NCBI RefSeq assembly: GCF_042677005.1
Contig: NZ_JBHTIF010000007.1
Span: forward strand, 1-64,000
DNA from: Lysobacter_I brunescens
Lineage (GTDB): Bacteria > Pseudomonadota > Gammaproteobacteria > Xanthomonadales > Xanthomonadaceae
Length of the DNA: 64,000 bases
Direction: 5' to 3'
How positions within the stretch are numbered: the stretch's first letter is position 1; every line of letters starts with the position of its first letter. Under the pieces are notes generated by a model. That model made no database searches. It worked only from the letters and a program-made list of their open reading frames with translations, and was not told where the DNA came from. Positions 58,130-64,000 of the stretch are shown here, one piece after another. The position numbers and the translations under genes are program-made.

Positions 58130-59275
58130 ATGCCGCAGACCAAGTTGCCCAAGGTGGGCACGACCATCTTCACCGTGATGTCGCAGCTCGCCGCCGAGCA
58201 CGGCGCGATCAACCTAGGCCAGGGCTTCCCGGACTTCCCCGTGCCGCAGCGCCTCGTCGACGAGCTGGACAAGGCCATGCGCGCCGGGCACAACCAGTAT
58301 TCGATGATGACCGGCATCCCGGCCCTGCGCCGGGCCATCGCCGACAAGACCGAGCGCGTTTACGGCGTGCGCCCGGACGAGAACGCCGAGATCACGGTGA
58401 CCAGCGGCGCCACCGAGGCGATCTTCAATGCGATCCACGCCGTGGTGCGCGAGGGCGAGGAAGTGATCGTCCTCGACCCCTGCTACGACTGCTACGAGCC
58501 GGCCATCGACCTGGCCGGCGCGCGCGCGGTGCACATCCCGCTGGACCCGGTGACCTTCGCGCCGGACTGGAACCAGGTGCGCGCGGCGATCACGCCGAAG
58601 ACGCGCATGCTGATGATCAACAGCCCGCACAACCCGTCCGGCGCGATGCTCGGCGTCGACGACATGAACACCGTCGCCGACATCCTCCGCGATACCGGCA
58701 TCTGGCTGCTGTCGGACGAGGTCTACGAGCACATCGTCTTCGACGGCGCCCGCCACGAGTCGGCGCTGCGCTACCCGGAGCTGCGCGAGCGCGCCTTCGT
58801 GATCTCCAGCTTCGGCAAGACCTACCACTGCACCGGCTGGAAGGTCGGCTACTGTATCGCGCCGCCGGCCCTGAGCGCCGAGTTCCGCAAGGTGCACCAG
58901 TACAACGTGTTCTGCACCTTCCACCCGGCGCAGCACGCCTTCGCCGCGATGATCGACGCCGAGCCCGAGCACTACGAGCAGCTCGGCGCGTTCTACGCCG
59001 CCAAGCGCGACCGCTTCCGCGAACAGCTCCTGCAGACGAAGCTCAAGCCGCTGCCCGTGCCGGGCGGCTATTTCCAGCTGGTCGACTATTCGGCCGTGAG
59101 CGACCTGGACGACGTCGAATTCTGTCGCTGGCTGACCATCGAGAAGGGCGTCACCGCGATCCCGCTGTCGCCGTTCTACGAAACCCCGCCGGCCGGCCAG
59201 CGCCTGGCGCGCCTGTGCTTCGCCAAGAACGATGCCACGATGGACGCGGCGATCGAACGCTTGATGAGGCTTTGA
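58130..59275 (+). CDS. Class I/II pyridoxal-phosphate aminotransferase, methionine aminotransferase-like
   Basis: The 381-residue protein has fold-type I motifs INLGQGFPDFPVP, TSGATEAIFNAIHA, NSPHNPSGAML, DEVYEHIVFD and SSFGKTYHCTGWKVGY, where the Lys binds the cofactor. It closely resembles YbdL-type methionine/glutamine transaminases, which use glutamine as amino donor with 2-oxo acids such as the methionine salvage product KMTB. AGGA precedes ATG 58130. It is followed one base later by an omega-amidase gene, which fits the glutamine transaminase/omega-amidase pair. Confidence 0.9.
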   Translation: MPQTKLPKVGTTIFTVMSQLAAEHGAINLGQGFPDFPVPQRLVDELDKAMRAGHNQYSMMTGIPALRRAIADKTERVYGVRPDENAEITVTSGATEAIFNAIHAVVREGEEVIVLDPCYDCYEPAIDLAGARAVHIPLDPVTFAPDWNQVRAAITPKTRMLMINSPHNPSGAMLGVDDMNTVADILRDTGIWLLSDEVYEHIVFDGARHESALRYPELRERAFVISSFGKTYHCTGWKVGYCIAPPALSAEFRKVHQYNVFCTFHPAQHAFAAMIDAEPEHYEQLGAFYAAKRDRFREQLLQTKLKPLPVPGGYFQLVDYSAVSDLDDVEFCRWLTIEKGVTAIPLSPFYETPPAGQRLARLCFAKNDATMDAAIERLMRL

Positions 59276-59276
59276 C

Positions 59277-60074
59277 ATGGACGACTTGCGCATCACCCTC
59301 GTGCAGGGCGACACCCGCTGGCACGATCCGGCCGGCAACCGCGACTACTACGGCGACCTGATCGGCGGCCTGCGCGGCCAGACCGATCTGGTCGTGCTGC
59401 CGGAAACCTTCACCAGCGGCTTCTCGAACGAGGCCATCGCCCAGGCCGAGACCATGGACGGCCCGACCGTCGCCTGGTTGCGCGAACAGGCGGCGGCGCT
59501 CGACGCGGCGGTTTGCGGCAGCGTGCAGCTGCGTGACGGCGATGCAGTCTTCAATCGCATGCTGTTCGCCACGCCCGATGGCGACGTGCGCACTTACGAC
59601 AAGCGCCACCTGTTCCGCTACGGCCGCGAGCATGAGCGCTACACCGCCGGCCGCGAACGCCTCACCGTGGAATGGCGCGGCTGGCGCATCTGTCCGCTGG
59701 TCTGCTACGACCTGCGCTTCCCGGTGTTCGCGCGCAACCGTTACGACGTGGAGCGCCCCGGTCAGCTCGACTACGACCTGCTGCTGTTCGTCGCCAACTG
59801 GCCGTCGGCGCGCGCCTATCCGTGGAAGACGCTGCTGCGTGCCCGTGCGATCGAGAACCTGTGCTACGTCGCCGGCCTCAATCGCGTCGGCACCGATGGC
59901 AACCATCTCCACTATTCCGGCGACAGCGCGGTGATCGATTTCCTTGGTCAGCCGGTCAGCGAATGTACCGATGAGCCGGTGGTCGTCACCACCACCCTGC
60001 AGGCGAAGGAACTCGCAGCGCATCGCGAGCGCTTCCCGGCGATGCTGGACGGCGACGCGTTCGAGCTGCGTTGA
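59277..60074 (+). CDS. Carbon-nitrogen hydrolase, omega-amidase (Nit2/YafV-like)
   Basis: The 265-residue nitrilase superfamily protein has the Glu-Lys-Cys triad in LPETFTSGF, TYDKRHLF and LVCYDLRFP. It probably hydrolyses 2-oxoglutaramate made when the upstream aminotransferase uses glutamine, pulling the transamination forward. The two genes are separated by one base, so co-expression is near certain. Confidence 0.92.
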   Translation: MDDLRITLVQGDTRWHDPAGNRDYYGDLIGGLRGQTDLVVLPETFTSGFSNEAIAQAETMDGPTVAWLREQAAALDAAVCGSVQLRDGDAVFNRMLFATPDGDVRTYDKRHLFRYGREHERYTAGRERLTVEWRGWRICPLVCYDLRFPVFARNRYDVERPGQLDYDLLLFVANWPSARAYPWKTLLRARAIENLCYVAGLNRVGTDGNHLHYSGDSAVIDFLGQPVSECTDEPVVVTTTLQAKELAAHRERFPAMLDGDAFELR

Positions 60075-60077
60075 GGC

Positions 60078-60371
60078 TCAGCGACCAGGCGCCCCGCGCC
60101 GGGCACGTACGGGCCGCATCCGCATCGCGACATACGCGACCAGGCATGTGGCGAACACCGGGAACGAGGGCAGGGCGGTGATCGGCGTGTCGATGTAGGC
60201 ATGCGCCTCGATGCCCTCGATGTCGCAGAGCCAGCGCGCGTAGTCGAACGCGCCGCCCATGTCGAGGCAGGCGTCGGGCGCAGACAGGTCGGCATGGAAC
60301 CACCAGGCTGCCGTGGTGAGCGCGGCCACGCTGGCGTATCGCAGGCATTGCATGGGCAGGCGGATGTTCAT
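60078..60371 (-). CDS. Small hypothetical protein with N-terminal membrane helix
   Basis: The 97-residue protein has hydrophobic segments at about 10-27 and 66-83 and Cys pairs around PDACLDMGG and RWLCDIEG, a likely disulfide in a periplasmic loop. A basic tail follows. No family recognised. GGAG precedes the ATG at 60371, which overlaps the previous stop by ATGA. Last of a three-gene unit. Confidence 0.65.
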   Translation of the reverse strand: MNIRLPMQCLRYASVAALTTAAWWFHADLSAPDACLDMGGAFDYARWLCDIEGIEAHAYIDTPITALPSFPVFATCLVAYVAMRMRPVRARRGAPGR

Positions 60372-60970
60372 GGCGAGGTTCTCCGTGCAGCGGCGGACGT
60401 GCAGCGTTCGATGGCGGTCGCTGCCCCGGTCCAGTACGGGTCTGATTCGAAGCGCAGGGTTCGGTAGCTCCACAGCCTCACGGTGCGGCCATGGACGATC
60501 CATGCATGCGGACTGCGCGGACGTTCTCCGCCCAGGTGCGATCGGATCGATTCGATCAGCAGGATCGATCCGCGGCAGTCCGCCGGCGCCGAGGCCAGCG
60601 TGGGTTCGACCAGCGCGCTGCGGATCGCTTCGCCGCACAGCAGGGGCATCCAGAAGATCGCAGCGGTCGTCGCCAGGATGCGTGTCCAGCGTCCACGCGA
60701 TCGCATTGCACGTCGCAGGGAAACGAAGGCCAACGCGAGCATCATCGCCGACAGCGTCAGGCTCAGCGCGGCGAAGCCCGGTGCGCGCACGATCAGGCCC
60801 GCTGCCCGTGTCGGCAGGACTGGCGGCAGGAAGGCATGCATCAGCGCGAACCAGCCGTCCAGTGCCATCCACACCTGCCAGACGACGAACAGGTGCAGCA
60901 TCAGCAGCGATCCTGCACCGAAGCGTGTCTCCGCGACCGTGGCCGCATCCGTCGTCTCGACGCTGCTCAT
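60368..60970 (-). CDS. Hypothetical membrane protein
   Basis: The 200-residue protein has three membrane helices (about 20-45, 60-83, 97-115), then a soluble C-terminal part with SILLIESIRSHLG and a Cys. No recognisable motif. It overlaps the FAD protein stop and the next start by ATGA on each side, so its fate is tied to the FAD protein. Function is unknown. Confidence 0.65.
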   Translation of the reverse strand: MSSVETTDAATVAETRFGAGSLLMLHLFVVWQVWMALDGWFALMHAFLPPVLPTRAAGLIVRAPGFAALSLTLSAMMLALAFVSLRRAMRSRGRWTRILATTAAIFWMPLLCGEAIRSALVEPTLASAPADCRGSILLIESIRSHLGGERPRSPHAWIVHGRTVRLWSYRTLRFESDPYWTGAATAIERCTSAAARRTSP

Positions 60971-62079
60971 CGCACCGCTCTCCCGCCGAAGTACACCCGC
61001 TCCGCGGCCCAGCGCATCGGCGCGCTGCCGATCAGCAGGTCGAAGGGCCAGTCATACTGGGCGTGGTCGAAGATCCAGCGCAGTGCGCGCTTGAAGCGGT
61101 AGGGCGGCGCGGCGTCGGCAGCGACGCGCTCGGGGGCCGGGCCGCCGTCGCGCAGATGCCGCGCGACGCCTTCGCCGACGGCCCAGCCGTGCTGCCAGGC
61201 CGAGTGGATGCCGCCGGCGGTGACCGGCGAGACGATGCCGGCTGCGTCGCCGGTGAGGATCACGCCTGGCTTGGCGATCGGCGAGACCGGGCCGCCGCAG
61301 GGAATCAGCCCGGCGCGAATGGCCGAGGGCGGCAGGTCCTTCGGGATGCCGAGCCGGGCGCCGACACGTTCGCGCAGCGCGGTCACGTCCGGCGTGCCGG
61401 CGCGGCCCACGTCGTGGCGAAAGGCCAGGCCGAACTGCACGCCCGTGGGGTTCTGCGTGGCCCAGCCGATGTAGCCCGGTGCCAGGCGCTTGTCGATGAA
61501 GCAGTGCAATACGTCGGGTTCGTGCAGTTCGAGGTCTGCGAATTCGTATTCGACGCCGTAGAGGAAATCGCGCACCGCGCCGAGTCCGAAACGCTGTGCG
61601 ACCCGCGACTTCGCGCCGTCGGCACCGACCAGCCAGTGCGCGTGACCGACGCCGGGCAGGTGCCAGCGCCCGCGATGCGGTTGCACGCTGTGCGTGGCGT
61701 CGGTGAAGGAATGCGCCAGCCGCAGGTCGACGCCCTGGCCGCGCATCTCGTCGGCGAGCCAGCGCATCAGGTTCGGCGTGTCGGTGGTCAGGAAGTAGTA
61801 GTCCGGCACCTGCAGCGCGACATCGCGCAGGTTCGGCGCGTACAGACGGACCTTGTCGACGCGGCGCACCAGGCCGGCCGGCATCTGGTTCAGCCAGGTG
61901 CGTTCGGCGGCCTCCTTCACGATGATCCCAGTGGTGTGCAGCTTCAGGCCCGGGTCGCGCTTGCGCTCCAGCACGCAGACGCGCAGGCCGTACTGCGCGG
62001 CAGCCAGCGCGCAGGCCGCACCGGCGAAGCTGGCGCCGACGATGACGAGGTCGTAGTCGCGTTCGGGAGCTGCGGCCAT
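60967..62079 (-). CDS. FAD-dependent oxidoreductase, geranylgeranyl reductase-like
   Basis: The 370-residue protein has the N-terminal FAD motif LVIVGASFAGAACALAAA, then VLERKRDPGLK, a DG-type segment LVGADGAKSRVA and GDAAGIVSPVTAGGIHSA, which are typical of the geranylgeranyl reductase/squalene epoxidase-like flavoprotein family. Members reduce isoprenoid chains or hydroxylate ring compounds. ATG 62079 follows a divergent gap of 140 bases. It is the first gene of an operon with two small membrane proteins. Confidence 0.83.
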   Translation of the reverse strand: MAAAPERDYDLVIVGASFAGAACALAAAQYGLRVCVLERKRDPGLKLHTTGIIVKEAAERTWLNQMPAGLVRRVDKVRLYAPNLRDVALQVPDYYFLTTDTPNLMRWLADEMRGQGVDLRLAHSFTDATHSVQPHRGRWHLPGVGHAHWLVGADGAKSRVAQRFGLGAVRDFLYGVEYEFADLELHEPDVLHCFIDKRLAPGYIGWATQNPTGVQFGLAFRHDVGRAGTPDVTALRERVGARLGIPKDLPPSAIRAGLIPCGGPVSPIAKPGVILTGDAAGIVSPVTAGGIHSAWQHGWAVGEGVARHLRDGGPAPERVAADAAPPYRFKRALRWIFDHAQYDWPFDLLIGSAPMRWAAERVYFGGRAVR

Positions 62080-62219
62080 GGCGATTCCGTCGATGGGGAC
62101 GGGCGCACTCTCGCCGGGTCGGGCGGGCTGCGTATGGCGCTTGTGTGAAGTCCGACTTCATCGACGCGCGCAGCGCTGGAATTGTGTAACCGCATGTGCC
62201 GCGCTTACCCTTGCCGACC

Positions 62220-62633
62220 GTGACCAGACCTGCCCGCCGCCGCAGATCCGCCTCCCGACGCATCCTCCTGGTGATGATGCTGGTGCTGGGCTTCGTCCTG
62301 CAGCCGGTGATGGCCGCCTACGGCCAGCTGCACGAGAGCCTGGGTCACCTCGGCGAGGGCATCGCGCATGTCGAGGGTGATGTACACGACGATGCACATG
62401 ACCACGCACATGACGATGTGCCGCCATCGCCGGGCGAAGGCGGTCACGACACCAGTGTCCTGCATGCGCTGTCGCACCATGCGCACTGCTGCGCGCAGCC
62501 GCAATGGCTCGCGCCGGATGGCCTGCCGCTGCCCCTGAGGCTCGTCTCCGCCTCGCGTCCGCCGAGTTCCGGCTATGACGCGCCTCCCGAGTCGCCCGCT
62601 GACACCCCGTTCCGTCCCCCGATCGACGCGTGA
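62220..62633 (+). CDS. His-rich periplasmic protein upstream of czcC (CzcI-like)
   Basis: About 137 residues. A signal peptide (ILLVMMLVLGFVLQPVMAAYG) is followed by a His/Asp-rich stretch (HVEGDVHDDAHDHAHDD) and HALSHHAHCC, then a Pro/Ser-rich tail. This fits small metal-binding proteins encoded before czcCBA, such as CzcI. The start is uncertain: GTG 62220 gives a good signal peptide; GTG 62196 or an internal ATG pair near 62274 are alternatives. Probably binds divalent cations in the periplasm. Confidence 0.68.
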   Translation: MTRPARRRRSASRRILLVMMLVLGFVLQPVMAAYGQLHESLGHLGEGIAHVEGDVHDDAHDHAHDDVPPSPGEGGHDTSVLHALSHHAHCCAQPQWLAPDGLPLPLRLVSASRPPSSGYDAPPESPADTPFRPPIDA

Positions 62634-62687
62634 GTTCAGCCGGCGGGATGCCGGCGCTTCACTTCACGACGACATCGGAGCATTTCC

Positions 62688-64000
62688 ATGCATATGCGAC
62701 TCGCGGCGCTCGCCGCGTGGGTCGTGGCGTGCGCGCTGGCGTGGCCTGTCCATGCCAGCGAGCGCCCGACTCCTGAAAAAGGGCGACTGGACGACCAGTC
62801 CCCCGGAACATTGACCCTGGACGACGCGTTCGCTCGCGTCGCCAGTCATCGCAACAAGACCCATCCCGAGCTGCGCCTGTTCGACACACGTCGCGACCTG
62901 CTGCAGGCGGAGCGCGACCGTGCGTTGCAGCGTCCGGCTTTCGTCGCCGGCGCCACGCTGGAGAACGCCTTGGGCAGCGGCGATTCCGCCGGCCTGGGCG
63001 GCGCGGAGCTGACCCTGAGCCTGGCCTCCGTGCTGGAGCGCGGCGGCAAGCTCGACGCGCGCCGCACGCTGGCGCAGAGCCGCATCGATGCGCTCGCCGT
63101 CGAACGCGAGACCACGCGACTCGACCTGCTGGCCGAGGTCGCGCGCCGGCATCTCGCGGCCGTCGCCGCCGAGCACCAGCGCCGGATCGCCGAGCAGGAC
63201 ATCACCCAGCGCAGGCGCACCGTCGCCGCCGCGCGACAGCGGCTGCAGGCCGGTGCGTCGCCGGAGTCGGTGGTGTTCACCGCGCAGGCCGCTCTGGCGC
63301 GCGCCGAACTCGAACGCGACCGCGCCGTGCAGCGCGGCATCGGTGCGCGCCAGCATCTCGCCGCGCTGTGGGGCGAACGCGATCCGCGTTTCGTCGTCTC
63401 GGGCGGCGATCCGCTGTCGCTGCCGACGATCGAACCTGCGTCCGCGCTGGCGACGATGCTCGACGGCACGCCGGAGCTGGTGCAGTTCATTGATGAACAG
63501 CGCATCCGCGAGGCCCGCCTGCAACTGGCGCGCAGCGAGGCGACGCCGGATCTCGACTGGCAGGTCGGCGTGCGCCGGTTGCAGACGGATGGCGACATCG
63601 GCCTGGTCGGCGGCGTCTCGATGGCGCTCGGCACGCGCGGTCGCGCCGAACCAAGCATCCGCGCGGCCGAGGCCGAACTCGCGTCGCTGGAGATCGAGCG
63701 CGAAGCGCGCGGCATGTCCCTGTATTCCACCCTGGCGGATGCGCGCGGTCGCTATGCCCTGGCGCAAGTCGAAGTGCGCCGCCTGCGCGACGAGGTGCTG
63801 CCGAAGCTCGCGCAGGCCGAATCCGCCGCCGAACGCGCCTACCGTGCAGGTGCGATCAGCTACCTCGAATGGGCGCAGCTGCAGTCCGAGCGCACACAGG
63901 CGCGCAGGCAGCAGCTTGACGCCGCACTCGAAGCACAGCGCGCGCTGATCGAACTGCAGCGCTTGACCGGGCAGACGCTCGTCGTCGCCCCGAATGCCAA
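62688..64000 (+). CDS. czcC: CzcC-like outer membrane efflux protein, partial (runs off right edge)
   Basis: The frame is open from ATG 62688 (GGAG seven bases upstream) to the window end, about 437 residues. A signal peptide (1-24, cleavage near VHASE) is followed by long alpha-helical hairpins with two TolC-type repeats (LLAEVARRHLAAVAAEHQRR; ARGRYALAQVEVRRLRDEVL) and YRAGAISYLEWAQLQSERTQ. It would form the outer membrane duct of a CzcCBA heavy-metal efflux pump; czcB and czcA are expected beyond the edge. Confidence 0.9.
   Translation, partial: MHMRLAALAAWVVACALAWPVHASERPTPEKGRLDDQSPGTLTLDDAFARVASHRNKTHPELRLFDTRRDLLQAERDRALQRPAFVAGATLENALGSGDSAGLGGAELTLSLASVLERGGKLDARRTLAQSRIDALAVERETTRLDLLAEVARRHLAAVAAEHQRRIAEQDITQRRRTVAAARQRLQAGASPESVVFTAQAALARAELERDRAVQRGIGARQHLAALWGERDPRFVVSGGDPLSLPTIEPASALATMLDGTPELVQFIDEQRIREARLQLARSEATPDLDWQVGVRRLQTDGDIGLVGGVSMALGTRGRAEPSIRAAEAELASLEIEREARGMSLYSTLADARGRYALAQVEVRRLRDEVLPKLAQAESAAERAYRAGAISYLEWAQLQSERTQARRQQLDAALEAQRALIELQRLTGQTLVVAPNA

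Overview
The window is a GC-rich (close to 70% by eye) gammaproteobacterial chromosome segment. It looks most like the Xanthomonadaceae/Lysobacteraceae (Lysobacter, Luteimonas or a relative). The ypjD // ffh-rpsP-rimM-trmD-rplS locus, a complete system I cytochrome c maturation operon, an AmpD-like amidase, tandem M35 and M13 metallopeptidases, and several families of short palindromic repeats fit that group. Genes are densely packed, with many 4-base ATGA stop/start overlaps. I see no prophage, CRISPR array, insertion sequence or rRNA, and one tRNA. The assignment to family is inference from gene content.

Left part (1-11.4 kb): two tandem GAF-GAF-GGDEF-EAL cyclic-di-GMP proteins share an 800-base, nearly identical block. 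They are followed by a secreted EEP-type hydrolase overlapping bpt (N-degron tagging), two tandem ECF-like sigma factors fused to multi-pass membrane domains, and a divergent secreted protein with eight EF-hand loops.

11.4-18.2 kb holds housekeeping genes: a DUF2007 membrane protein, tesB, a pirin, an amidase and a MOSC protein facing each other across a palindromic promoter, an alpha/beta hydrolase, and rlmKL. 18.4-26.6 kb is the most coherent accessory system. It is a seven-gene minus-strand operon (desaturase, FAD amine-oxidase-like protein, DUF1365, cyclopropane-synthase family methyltransferase, DUF2878, a second methyltransferase, lipocalin), preceded by an ECF sigma/RskA-type anti-sigma pair. 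It probably remodels membrane acyl chains by desaturation, methylation and oxidation, possibly towards furan-type fatty acids, in response to envelope or oxidative stress.

26.9-39.5 kb carries an M13 lipoprotein peptidase, MscS channel, DUF456 protein, tandem M35 peptidases with duplicated terminators, a membrane-anchored class II-like cytochrome c, tcdA, a second pirin, and an aquaporin between two paralogous secreted proteins. 39.6-43.5 kb is the SRP/ribosomal locus with well-formed TATAAT promoters. 43.5-49.7 kb contains DUF3667, a patatin-like lipoprotein, tRNA-Leu(CAA), cysteine dioxygenase, a MetX-family acyltransferase and an EEP membrane protein.

49.7-56.8 kb is the complete ccmABCDE-ccmF-dsbE-ccmH-ccmI operon. 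ccmH has a palindromic repeat element inserted in frame ahead of its signal peptide. 56.9-64 kb has two tandem DUF3293 genes, a methionine-type aminotransferase with an omega-amidase, an FAD geranylgeranyl-reductase-like protein with two unknown membrane proteins, and the start of a czc-type metal efflux operon (CzcI-like protein, then czcC running off the right edge).
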